Below, one piece after another: positions 1 through 6,088 of a stretch of 32,430 nt of DNA. A program made the position numbers and the translations under genes. Source of the stretch: a virus. Each line of letters opens with the position of its first letter. The first letter of the stretch is position 1. The notes beneath the pieces were generated by a model. The model was not told the DNA's origin and did no database searches. It worked only from the letters and a program-made list of their open reading frames with translations. The stretch is taken from IMG/VR virus record IMGVR_UViG_3300025305_000072, positions 1 to 32,430 of that record; one strand, 5' to 3'.

Positions 1-5
1 GGGGA

Positions 6-32
6 TGGGTGGGGCAATACCGCCCCCACCCA
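6..32 (-). terminator. Strong G/C hairpin after the leftmost gene
   Basis: A perfect 9-bp stem (6-14 with 24-32) with a 9-nt loop lies just beyond the stop codon of the leftward gene that ends at 42. Its position suggests transcript termination or 3'-end protection. No T-tract follows inside the window on either strand, so a classical intrinsic terminator is not proven, and the sequence to the left is missing. Confidence 0.35.
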
Positions 33-41
33 CCACCGTAG

Positions 42-332
42 CTACCCTATCTTATTCCACCTTCCGTCCTCTCTCCCCTCATACAGATCGATCCCGTCAG
101 TCTCCTTTGCAAGATCGATAGCACCCTCACGAAGTGCTTTCATCTGGATGGCTTGACTGTTCAGTCTAGCTAGCTCATCATTCCGCCTCTTGAACACCTC
201 GGCCAGCTTCTCGAACGCCAGTAGTGCATCTACCGGGTCCTTAGTTAGGGCGATCCCTATCGTGTCGGCTACCCAGTACGGCGTTTCGAGATTCGCCATT
301 AGCTCGTTCGCCTCTTGGTCAATGTCAAACAT
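42..332 (-). CDS. Small protein of unknown function (96 aa)
   Basis: I do not recognise this protein. It is mostly charged and probably helical, with an Ala/Leu-rich middle followed by an Arg/Lys/Asp-rich helix (about residues 30-75). No cysteine pairs or membrane segment are seen. I set the start at the ATG at 330-332 because GGGAGG lies 5 nt upstream on the minus strand. A longer reading from 404 would run through a sigma70-like promoter at 373-401, so that extension is unlikely. The gene stands alone behind its own promoter and repeat cluster, like the next two leftward genes, which suggests shared control. Confidence 0.7.
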   Translation of the reverse strand: MFDIDQEANELMANLETPYWVADTIGIALTKDPVDALLAFEKLAEVFKRRNDELARLNSQAIQMKALREGAIDLAKETDGIDLYEGREDGRWNKIG

Positions 333-372
333 TTTTCCCTCCCTTGTTGGGTTAACTTCCGCTGACACATGA

Positions 373-401
373 AGCATATCAGGGTAACATCCTAGTGTCA
401 A
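373..401 (-). promoter_or_regulatory. Sigma70-like promoter for the gene at 42-332
   Basis: On the minus strand a perfect TTGACA (396-401) is followed by a 17-bp spacer and TATGCT (373-378). The sequence CTGA directly precedes the -10 box. The spacing is ideal and the start codon follows about 35 nt beyond the expected transcription start. Three other promoters in the window have the same design. Confidence 0.7.
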
Positions 402-439
402 CACACCAACAAAATGAAGAAATAATAGATTGTAGAAAT

Positions 440-579
440 GGTACGGACGTCATATAGAAATGGTACGGACGTCCTTATTATTAATGGTACGGACGTACCG
501 TCCTAGTATAGAGTGCTTCGCACACTTATTTATTTAAAAAAAAATGGTACGGACGTGGTGCGAGTGCGGGTGCGGGCGA
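440..579 (+). repeat. 11-bp direct repeat, cluster A
   Basis: Exact copies of GGTACGGACGT begin at 440, 462, 486 and 546. Degenerate copies follow at 557 and 569 (the latter GGTGCGGGCGA). All are in the same orientation. The first two are 22 bp apart and the last three are 11-12 bp apart, close to whole helical turns. The cluster lies between the DUF932-like gene and the -35 box of the next leftward gene; the nearest copy starts 38 bases upstream of that -35 box. An A-run (about 536-544) and a G/C-rich foldback (572-578 with 591-597) also lie in this gene-free stretch. Confidence 0.9.
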
Positions 580-606
580 GTCCGGAGACCCGCCCGCCCG
601 CTGTAC

Positions 607-1362
607 TTAGTTCAAACACACTTCACCCAGAAGATTGTGAAGTCTTTGGGTTGAAGGTTGAAGATCTTGAAAGTTACGATTCTTTAAGATCTCTGTGGTG
701 GCATTGTTAAATGCCCATACGCTACGGTCTTCAAACTCTTCATGTCTTGGGTTCCTAAATTCTTTCAGAACCTTCTCGCCGTATGACCATGGAAACACTC
801 TACGGTCTGCACATTGCACGATTAGATCATGAGTTTCAGAGTCACTGAGAAGTCTATCACGATATTGTTCTATTTTCTCAGAGTGTCTCGTGTACTGATC
901 TTCGATCTTCTCAACCATGCCATAGATCCGAACGTGTAGTTCATGTTCTACGTTCGCTGTGTGCTTGTGCTTGGCAATGAAGTCTCCGTAGAAGTCTAGG
1001 TTCTCACAGACCATGACCACTAAACCGGAGGCGATACCTGCAGAGAATCTCTTGTCGTGAGAATTGCGGAGACCGATAGCAATTTCATAATCAGAATTCT
1101 CTGATAGAAGACCTTCTTTCTTGATCTTCATTACTCCAAACAAGTTGGCACCTTCATATTTGATATCGCCTAGCTTGCCCGGAAATAGCCCATACTGACT
1201 ATCGCTAACGTTCCACCCACGATAATCGAGTGCGTGCTTTACTTGGTCCACAAACCGCCCATGTGCCAACGGTACATGAGTGCGTGTCTGTGGTGGTGTT
1301 TCGGAACGATAGACTTCCGTCTCCGTAACTTCGTTACTCGTGATCAGTGTCGCTCGTGCCAT
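607..1362 (-). CDS. DUF932-like phage/plasmid protein (251 aa)
   Basis: The central segment (about residues 95-125) reads as a Gly-Leu-Arg-Asn-Ser-His-Asp-Lys block followed by a hydrophobic strand and a Val-Cys-Glu-Asn-Leu block. This is the signature I associate with DUF932, a family common on plasmids and phages and of unknown biochemical role. The C-terminal third contains a probable helical or coiled segment (residues 140-175). The ATG at 1362 has a good upstream AAGGGAG. The upstream region holds a weak promoter-like sequence (TATTAT at 1430-1435, poor -35) and repeat cluster B. The family call is from memory of motifs. Confidence 0.75.
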   Translation of the reverse strand: MARATLITSNEVTETEVYRSETPPQTRTHVPLAHGRFVDQVKHALDYRGWNVSDSQYGLFPGKLGDIKYEGANLFGVMKIKKEGLLSENSDYEIAIGLRNSHDKRFSAGIASGLVVMVCENLDFYGDFIAKHKHTANVEHELHVRIYGMVEKIEDQYTRHSEKIEQYRDRLLSDSETHDLIVQCADRRVFPWSYGEKVLKEFRNPRHEEFEDRSVWAFNNATTEILKNRNFQDLQPSTQRLHNLLGEVCLN

Positions 1363-1489
1363 AATAAAAACTCCCTTTCAAAGTGACCTGCCTTACTTCT
1401 CGATCCTATCAAGGTAATACCATATGATCATAATAGCGAATGATTCACAAAATGAGAGAAGAGAAGATTCTTTTTTATACTCGGATCAT

Positions 1490-1557
1490 GGTACGGACGT
1501 CTCTTGATTGTGGTACGGACGTAAACAACTTCTTTCTCTTGATTGTGGTACGGGCGC
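1490..1557 (+). repeat. 11-bp direct repeat, cluster B
   Basis: Exact GGTACGGACGT copies begin at 1490 and 1512, exactly 22 bp apart as in cluster A. A near-copy, GGTACGGGCGC, begins at 1547. They fill most of the gene-free stretch upstream of the DUF932-like gene and downstream of the GP88-like gene. The remaining gene-free bases (1363-1489) are A/T-rich and carry only a weak promoter-like sequence. Confidence 0.85.
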
Positions 1558-1588
1558 GGATCGGAACCGGGCCCGGGCTCGGGCCTTA

Positions 1589-2257
1589 CTAATGCCATGG
1601 ATAGCTCACGTTCGGAACAGTTTTGTCCCAACAAGCCCGACATTTAAAGTCCGGCCCGTCACACTTGCCACCTTTGGTATTGTAATCCTCGTCTGCGTGA
1701 TTCTTCGCAGGACACGAATACCCGAACGCTTCACCGTCCTTATGTACTGTTGACGTATTTTTAAAGCCCGCTACAGGTGCCCCGTCTATCATATGTGTAG
1801 AGACACGTACACATAGATTGTCTGGGAAATCTCCGTATTGTTTTAGATATTGCCTAACGAATTTATATTCCCTAGTGGGAATCCAGTGTTTTGTTTTAGG
1901 TGTACCTTCCGCAACTAATACAATGTTTCGCAAGTGCTCCACACTTTGGAGATCGCCGGAGTCATGCCACCGAAAAACTTCCGCATTGTTGATACCTTTA
2001 ATCATGTTCGGTACCCAATCGGGTAAATCTAGGGCCTGATACCTACGCTCCATAGCGTTTAGTGTAGTATGGAAACAGTACCGGCCCCCCATTGCGTAGC
2101 AATCGAAACATACGGAACCCTTAACTTTCCGTAATTTAGACCCCGTAATGCAACGTTGTGCCGGTGTACTAATAGCGTAGCCCGGCATTTTACTTGGAGC
2201 AGAGAATCCACCCACGTATTCCCTAGCTTGTTTAACTGTCGGAAGTGCAATAGCCAT
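1589..2257 (-). CDS. GP88-like phage protein (222 aa)
   Basis: The N-terminal third resembles the 'gene product 88' family of phage proteins. It has a single cysteine at residue 36, a Gly-Ser-Lys-Leu segment, then Cys50-Phe-Asp-Cys53-Tyr-Ala. An Arg-Trp-His-Asp-Ser-Gly-Asp-Leu block follows near residues 96-103, and a cysteine-rich tail ends in a Cys-x-x-Cys pair near residue 207. The conserved cysteines suggest metal or iron-sulfur binding; the activity of the family is not known to me. AAGGGGG precedes the ATG at 2257 at good spacing. It is transcribed alone from a strong promoter with repeat cluster C upstream. Confidence 0.75.
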   Translation of the reverse strand: MAIALPTVKQAREYVGGFSAPSKMPGYAISTPAQRCITGSKLRKVKGSVCFDCYAMGGRYCFHTTLNAMERRYQALDLPDWVPNMIKGINNAEVFRWHDSGDLQSVEHLRNIVLVAEGTPKTKHWIPTREYKFVRQYLKQYGDFPDNLCVRVSTHMIDGAPVAGFKNTSTVHKDGEAFGYSCPAKNHADEDYNTKGGKCDGPDFKCRACWDKTVPNVSYPWH

Positions 2258-2280
2258 AGTGGCCCCCTTTAAGTTGATAT

Positions 2281-2309
2281 AATATACACAACTATAGGAA
2301 GCTTGTCAA
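2281..2309 (-). promoter_or_regulatory. Sigma70-like promoter for the GP88-like gene
   Basis: On the minus strand TTGACA (2304-2309), a 17-bp spacer and TATATT (2281-2286, five of six consensus bases) precede the gene by a short leader. The nearest 11-bp repeat of cluster C begins 37 bases upstream of the -35 box. Confidence 0.75.
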
Positions 2310-2346
2310 CTAGAGAACAAAGAGAAGACACACGACACTGAATAGA

Positions 2347-2450
2347 GGTACGGGCGTGGTACGGGCGTGGTACGGACGTGGGTACAGACACGGTACGGAC
2401 GTTTGAGGTGGTACGGACGTAAAGATACTGCTTGGAAATGGTACGGGCGT
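2347..2450 (+). repeat. 11-bp direct repeat, cluster C
   Basis: Seven units match GGTRCGGRCGT: 2347, 2358 and 2369 are perfectly abutting tandem copies; 2381 is degenerate; 2392, 2410 and 2440 are good copies. All are in the same orientation. The exact 11-bp period in the first part puts every unit on the same face of the helix. It is the densest of the four clusters and lies between the GP88-like promoter and a dyad-rich region. Confidence 0.92.
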
Positions 2451-2859
2451 GGATATTAGAGGATTCGGCTGAAGGAGGTGTGACAATCTGGTGGTGCGTT
2501 TTTTTATAAAACCCCACCTGACAGCTGTTTGGGGAAGTGCCCCAAATAGAGAAGACCGCCACTAGGACGAACTCGTGCCAGAGAAGACCTAGTGACGGCC
2601 TACAAACCGAACGCCCTAAGAGCGTCCGTCTTGCGATTGTAGCTGGGAATATAAACCCAGTTCGCTAAAGGGGCTACTAGTAACTTACTCTTATACTAAT
2701 AACACTAAAAGACTAATTAATTAGTATAAGTGTAACTAGTAGAAGACTTATTAAGTCTAACAGTAATTTACTAGTAACTACTTTTCGGGAGCTTGTCAAG
2801 ACCCTAGCCATTAGTTGCTCAAAACTAGTCATCGAAAGAGCAGGGGGGCTACTTCTCTG
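2451..2859. other. Gene-free region with multiple dyads, next to terS
   Basis: No convincing gene lies here. From left to right it holds a perfect 7-bp hairpin (2528-2546, TTTGGGG paired with CCCCAAA, 5-nt loop), an imperfect 11-bp dyad (2556-2566 with 2588-2598) flanked by a direct repeat of AGAGAAGACC, a 5-bp hairpin (2643-2660), and an A/T-rich block (about 2674-2783). The A/T-rich block contains a perfect 11-bp inverted repeat (CTTATACTAAT at 2690-2700 with its complement at 2720-2730), a 7+1+7 palindrome (2744-2758) and three copies of an ACTAGTAAC-like word. A TTGACA on the minus strand (2794-2799) lacks a good -10. Replication origin, packaging site or regulatory RNA are all possible. 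Confidence 0.5.
2690..2758. repeat. A/T-rich inverted repeats
   Basis: Two dyads lie side by side. The first is CTTATACTAAT (2690-2700) and its exact complement (2720-2730) around a 19-nt spacer, with outer arms (about 2674-2684 and 2732-2742) that pair with one mismatch. The second is AGACTTA-T-TAAGTCT (2744-2758). Such A/T-rich dyads are typical of protein-binding or strand-opening sites. Confidence 0.7.
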
Positions 2860-3318
2860 CTACGAAACTAATGTGATATCACTGTCTCCTGTTCCAAGGA
2901 TTGATTCAAGTTTTTCTTTCAGTTCACTTTCTATTTCAGCGGAGCTTCTATGTTCTACTGTTACGGTAGTGTTATCACTAAAGAGTTTCTCTGTCTTGGC
3001 TAGGATTTCCAGTGCCCTAACTCTCACGGAGGATGCGTTGTCATCATCACTAGCTTCGGCCTTCAGCTTAGATATAATCCATTCTTTCGAGAGTGCCTCC
3101 TGATCTTTTCTTGCCGTGATTTTTTGTTCTTTGAGTTCTTGGACACGGGTTTTGATGTGCGGTTTTTTCATCATCTTTGACCCTTCGTTCTGTGCTACTT
3201 GCCGGGTCGATCCATTATGGTCATAGGCTTTGACGTATGCATCCGTGTACGTTTCTCCCTTAGCTACGAGGCTAGCGAACACAGCCTGTTTCGGGGTCAG
3301 GGTTCTACCATTAGCCAT
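2860..3318 (-). CDS. terS: Terminase small subunit (152 aa)
   Basis: The N-terminus begins Leu-Thr-Pro-Lys-Gln and continues with a Thr-x-Ala-Tyr-x-x-Ala-Tyr pattern (about residues 23-32). This is the usual DNA-binding start of Terminase_2-type small subunits, which recognise viral DNA and hand it to the large subunit for packaging. A Lys/Glu-rich helical middle and an acidic tail fit the oligomerisation and large-subunit contact regions. The length is normal. AGGAGGTGAT directly precedes the ATG. The large subunit is not adjacent: the next gene leftward is the GP88-like gene beyond 600 bp of gene-free DNA, so terS stands alone, which is unusual. Confidence 0.75.
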   Translation of the reverse strand: MANGRTLTPKQAVFASLVAKGETYTDAYVKAYDHNGSTRQVAQNEGSKMMKKPHIKTRVQELKEQKITARKDQEALSKEWIISKLKAEASDDDNASSVRVRALEILAKTEKLFSDNTTVTVEHRSSAEIESELKEKLESILGTGDSDITLVS

Positions 3319-3420
3319 ATCACCTCCTATTTATGCTTGAGACATTACTACTAACCAACCTAACCGTGCCCATCGACAGCAGTCAATTCCCCCTGATCTT
3401 GAACGTGGGACATTGATCCC

Positions 3421-3449
3421 TTGACATAATCTGCTCACACTGATATTCT
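3421..3449 (+). promoter_or_regulatory. Sigma70-like promoter of the nine-gene rightward operon
   Basis: TTGACA (3421-3426), a 17-bp spacer ending in CTGA, and TATTCT (3444-3449) lie about 38 bp upstream of the first ATG at 3487. It is the only strong promoter I see for the operon that runs to 5932. It lies in the divergent gap (3319-3486) between terS and this operon. Confidence 0.75.
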
Positions 3450-3486
3450 TATTTCCGACACTGCTTCGACAGGAGAGGTGAGAAAA

Positions 3487-3858
3487 ATGGCTCAACCATA
3501 CGACATGAAGATCACACTGACGTTCAACTGGGTCTGCACTGAGGCTGAGAGTGAAGAGGACGCTATCGAGAAAACTCGTGATGCTCTGGGAGATATGAAA
3601 TCTTATATCGACTCACCGCTGAACCAACACTGGTACGGTGAGCATTTCCGTGTTGACGGGGCCGAGTCGGGCGTTCGCTTTGAAAAGGTTTCGATAGAGA
3701 TTTTGGACGGGGATTCGGACTTCACCCACGACTACGGTCACCGCTCACCTTCTTGGATAGAGATCAACCAACCAGACCTCTACCGCAAACTTAGAAAATC
3801 AGGAGAACTAACATATGAGGAAGGTGTTGGTCACCACTGGCGGGGATCGAGGAAATGA
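3487..3858 (+). CDS. Unknown protein, first gene of small-gene operon (123 aa)
   Basis: I do not recognise it. It starts with a strand-rich segment (Met-Lys-Ile-Thr-Leu-Thr-Phe), followed by an acidic helix with a Glu-Ser-Glu-Glu-Asp-Ala-Ile pattern (about residues 20-35). Small phage proteins often combine a beta strand and helix in this way. The C-terminal half has several His, Trp and Tyr residues. The ATG at 3487 is preferred over a GTG at 3478 because AGGAGAGG is well spaced from it. It overlaps the next gene by 4 bp (ATGA), so translation is probably coupled. Confidence 0.7.
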   Translation: MAQPYDMKITLTFNWVCTEAESEEDAIEKTRDALGDMKSYIDSPLNQHWYGEHFRVDGAESGVRFEKVSIEILDGDSDFTHDYGHRSPSWIEINQPDLYRKLRKSGELTYEEGVGHHWRGSRK

Positions 3859-4058
3859 AAACCGCCAAGATTCTAGGTGCCATAGCCTACGAGATAGGTT
3901 GCCCAGACTGTGGGCCATCTGCCGAAGTTGAGGGGCCGGATGGCCGTGTGAGCTTTGTACTCAATGTGGAGTTTACCGACTACGATCAGGCATTCTGCAT
4001 AGATTGTAGCAACTACCTCAAAATGCCCCGCATTCCCAAGAAAGTGAGGTCACTGTAA
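3855..4058 (+). CDS. Small putative zinc-binding protein (67 aa)
   Basis: The sequence has Cys-Pro-Asp-Cys near residue 17 and Cys-Ile-Asp-Cys near residue 48, about 30 residues apart. This is the layout of a single zinc ribbon. The rest is short strands with a basic tail (Pro-Lys-Lys-Val-Arg). The start overlaps the preceding stop and the stop abuts the next ATG. It could bind nucleic acid or a host protein; nothing narrower can be supported. Confidence 0.7.
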   Translation: MKTAKILGAIAYEIGCPDCGPSAEVEGPDGRVSFVLNVEFTDYDQAFCIDCSNYLKMPRIPKKVRSL

Positions 4059-4361
4059 ATGAAAAACACGAATGACTTTTCTCATGTGGATATGAAGCTG
4101 GATTCTGAGATCAGTAAATTGCAGGGAAGGACTCTTGTTGAGCAAATTGATGTATTGTCTCAACGCCTAGACATCGAGACAGAACATCGATGCAACGACT
4201 GTCGTTCATTGCAGGAAAGAGTTCATGTATTAGAAAAAGTTGCTCATTCATTGAATGAAAAAGTTGATGTACTAGGAAGGGTTGCAATGATCTTGATTGA
4301 AAGGTACGACTCAGATGTTTTGGAGGAGGAAAGGAACGGTCATGCAAGTCAGAGTGAATGA
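4059..4361 (+). CDS. Coiled-coil protein with internal repeats (100 aa)
   Basis: From residue about 26 to 85 the protein is heptad-like. It contains three related stretches of the form Leu-x-Glu-x-(Ile/Val)-x-Val-Leu, and the last two are exactly 14 residues (two heptads) apart. A Cys-x-x-Cys pair lies at about residues 45-48. It probably forms a dimeric or trimeric coiled coil. The ATG follows the preceding stop with no gap. The function is unknown. Confidence 0.65.
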   Translation: MKNTNDFSHVDMKLDSEISKLQGRTLVEQIDVLSQRLDIETEHRCNDCRSLQERVHVLEKVAHSLNEKVDVLGRVAMILIERYDSDVLEEERNGHASQSE

Positions 4362-4596
4362 CAACGAAACCGTAGAAGTCAGGCCCGAAAGTGAGTGGGT
4401 AATTCTGCGGTACATCTATGAACAAATGGAAGGGAGTATCGGCATCCAGACCGGAGTCCACTACTTGGAACGTCTGTGTGGTATGGATAGGGAGACAGCA
4501 GAGAAGGTGTGCGAGGCTTGGAGATATGGGGCAGTAGATATTCCAAAGATTCTGTATGTCGGCCAAAACGGCCCAGAGTGGAATTCGGCCCCATGA
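4342..4596 (+). CDS. Unknown small protein (84 aa)
   Basis: I do not recognise it. It opens with a short beta-like segment (Gln-Val-Arg-Val-Asn) and continues as amphipathic helices with a Trp-Val-Ile-Leu-Arg-Tyr segment. The ATG at 4342 is chosen over an upstream in-frame ATG at 4297 because GGAGGAGGAAAGG precedes it. It overlaps the coiled-coil gene by 20 bp and the next gene by 4 bp. Confidence 0.65.
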   Translation: MQVRVNDNETVEVRPESEWVILRYIYEQMEGSIGIQTGVHYLERLCGMDRETAEKVCEAWRYGAVDIPKILYVGQNGPEWNSAP

Positions 4597-4802
4597 ATGT
4601 AGCCATATTCACTTTATCCGACATGATTGTTCAGGGCCTTATGACCATGTGTATTGGTTACCTGATTTGCAATGCCATCCATGACCGGAGCCCACTGTTT
4701 GGAAAGTCTGTGCGGAATGCGTTACGAGAAGATCTAAAGGTTCCGCCACCCAAGGTGGATACCAAGCACAAGTGCCCACGTTGTGAAGAGAAACTCAGGT
4801 GA
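4593..4802 (+). CDS. Small membrane protein with C-terminal Cys pair (69 aa)
   Basis: Residues about 4-25 form one hydrophobic segment, probably a transmembrane helix. A basic/amphipathic middle follows, and then a Cys-Pro-Arg-Cys motif near the C-terminus, preceded by His-Lys. The start at 4593 gives the ATGA overlap seen throughout this operon. It could anchor a metal-binding tail at the inner membrane, for example to modify host envelope functions, but that is inference. Confidence 0.65.
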   Translation: MNVAIFTLSDMIVQGLMTMCIGYLICNAIHDRSPLFGKSVRNALREDLKVPPPKVDTKHKCPRCEEKLR

Positions 4803-5089
4803 AGATCAGCGTGATGTACGCTCTTTATGTTCATGGCATCTCTGCAAATGTGGATGCAGATGACTGTCCAGCGATGCGTCTTTGCCAAATGGCAGAAGAC
4901 CGTGAGGCAATAGGAAGATCTTATATTGAAGTGGATTTATCTGATGGCAGGATTCGGGCCGAACTTCTTTCGGGAGCGGAAGCGTATAGTGCAGACCCCT
5001 ACCCGAACAAGAAGTGGAGCAATGAAATATCCCAAGAGGCTCAAAGAATTTTCAACGCTATCCATGAGTGGGAACGGGTACGGGACTAA
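4799..5089 (+). CDS. Unknown small protein, GTG start (96 aa)
   Basis: The reading frame opens with a GTG that overlaps the preceding TGA (GTGA). An in-frame ATG at 4814 is the alternative start. The N-terminal half alternates strands and Cys-containing turns and the C-terminal half is helical and acidic. I recognise no family. Confidence 0.6.
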   Translation: MKISVMYALYVHGISANVDADDCPAMRLCQMAEDREAIGRSYIEVDLSDGRIRAELLSGAEAYSADPYPNKKWSNEISQEAQRIFNAIHEWERVRD

Positions 5090-5409
5090 CCTTGTACAAT
5101 CTTGATATCGAAACGCTGATAGATTTTGCCGGAGAAAACGCACAACTATACGGGAATGGCACATCTGTAACAGGAAACATATGGGTCAACTGCACAGTTG
5201 CTTTTCGATATATCGATAGGGAGGGTAACGAAACTAATCGTGTAGTAGAACCGAGGAGAGTTTGGAGAACGAGAGATAAAGATCAGTTAATGTTGTCAGG
5301 ATGGTGCTACACAAGGAGATCTCCACGCACATTTTACTATGACGGAATCAGGGATATATGTACTGGAGGAATTGGATTACAATATATTATACAAGGAAGG
5401 GACATATGA
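5068..5409 (+). CDS. Unknown small protein (113 aa, start uncertain)
   Basis: The frame is open from 5068 (GTG) to 5409 and overlaps the previous gene by 22 bp. There is no good ribosome site at the GTG, so the exact start is uncertain. The protein is rich in Tyr, Arg, Thr and Trp and looks beta-rich. It ends with an ATGA overlap to the next gene, which supports it being translated. No family is recognised. Confidence 0.55.
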   Translation: MGTGTGLTLYNLDIETLIDFAGENAQLYGNGTSVTGNIWVNCTVAFRYIDREGNETNRVVEPRRVWRTRDKDQLMLSGWCYTRRSPRTFYYDGIRDICTGGIGLQYIIQGRDI

Positions 5410-5693
5410 ATACCACATCGTTTGGAACGGGTTCGGTATCAGTTGAGGAGGAAGACATTATGCGTGGGGCAAATGATCACCCATATAGACTTTGCGTTGA
5501 CACTTTCAAAACAAAAATACTACTCTATTCAAGGTACATGGAGTTGGCTAAAGGGCCACCTCGTGACAATGATATAGCCGATGAAGCGATCACGATGCTA
5601 AAGGATATAGAAAACTCGCTTTACTTGGCGTTGGACACAGCTTATCTGGATGGAAGACATGATGGATTGGTTGATGCATCGGAGTACAAATGA
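5406..5693 (+). CDS. Unknown small helical protein (95 aa)
   Basis: The ATG at 5406 overlaps the preceding stop and follows GGAAGGG. A longer reading from 5358 is less likely. The C-terminal two thirds look helical, with a Leu-Ala-Leu-Asp-Thr-Ala-Tyr-Leu-Asp segment. No cysteine pair, membrane segment or known motif is seen. Confidence 0.65.
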   Translation: MNTTSFGTGSVSVEEEDIMRGANDHPYRLCVDTFKTKILLYSRYMELAKGPPRDNDIADEAITMLKDIENSLYLALDTAYLDGRHDGLVDASEYK

Positions 5694-5932
5694 GGACAGT
5701 TGAAGCACGTCGTTTGCACAAAAGGTGTTTACGCAACGCCCGTATTTATGGACACAAACCTGTTTTAATCTCGCACCACGGGGCACTTGCATTGTACGGA
5801 TGCATGGGTTGTGAAAAGACAATGGAAGTGTGGGACTCTCCTGCCATAACGAATGGCCCGATGGATCAATCCCTGTGTGATATCAGTCCGAAGTTTCTCA
5901 GGAGAATATTGATTAGGTTGATATCAATATAA
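5690..5932 (+). CDS. Small Cys-x-x-Cys protein, last gene of operon (80 aa)
   Basis: It starts with an ATGA overlap. The N-terminus is basic (several Arg, Lys, His), a Cys-Met-Gly-Cys motif lies near residue 38, and single cysteines occur earlier and later. A zinc-binding fold is possible. Repeat cluster D begins 1 bp after its stop codon. Function unknown. Confidence 0.65.
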   Translation: MRTVEARRLHKRCLRNARIYGHKPVLISHHGALALYGCMGCEKTMEVWDSPAITNGPMDQSLCDISPKFLRRILIRLISI

Positions 5933-5933
5933 A

Positions 5934-5969
5934 GGTGCGGACGTGGGTACGGACTTTAGGTGCGGACGT
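5934..5969 (+). repeat. 11-bp direct repeat, cluster D
   Basis: Three units, GGTGCGGACGT (5934), GGTACGGACTT (5946) and GGTGCGGACGT (5959), are spaced 12 and 13 bp. The orientation is the same as in clusters A-C. Unlike those clusters, it lies directly behind a rightward operon and has no leftward promoter nearby. The rest of the gap to 6088 holds only hairpins. Confidence 0.8.
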
Positions 5970-6036
5970 GGGTGGGGAGGAAGACCCGCAGAGCAGCCTA
6001 TAAATCGACGGGAGGGCGATCAGGGTGCCCTGCGGG

Positions 6037-6064
6037 AGGCGTGAAAAAGGGAGAAACCACGCCT
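6037..6064. terminator. Hairpin between convergent operons
   Basis: AGGCGTG (6037-6043) pairs perfectly with CACGCCT (6058-6064) around a 14-nt loop and is followed on the plus strand by TTCCTTT. A smaller palindrome (CAGGG-TG-CCCTG, 6021-6032) lies just left. The site separates the end of the rightward small-gene operon from the end of the leftward replication operon, so it may serve one or both as a terminator. The T-tract is imperfect. Confidence 0.4.
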
Positions 6065-6088
6065 TTCCTTTATGTCAGAGATGCAAAG

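Noticed and set aside
333-404. N-terminal extension of the leftmost gene
   Set aside because: It would cover a near-perfect promoter and lacks a ribosome site; the ATG at 332 has one.
1428-1643. Leftward open frame across repeat cluster B
   Set aside because: It is built from the 11-bp repeats and overlaps the GP88-like gene end; no family signal.
440-2450. Repeats as a CRISPR array
   Set aside because: Units are only 11 bp, spacers are absent or irregular, and no Cas adaptation or effector gene is present; the Cas4-like nuclease belongs to a recombination module.
2269-2562. Leftward open frame across repeat cluster C and a promoter
   Set aside because: The predicted peptide only reflects repeat DNA and would overlap the promoter of the GP88-like gene.
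2600-2680. tRNA-like look of the hairpins near a GTTCGC
   Set aside because: No consistent acceptor, D and T arms could be paired.
5077-5087. Extra 11-bp repeat-like copy inside a small gene
   Set aside because: Only nine of eleven positions match and it is isolated within coding sequence.
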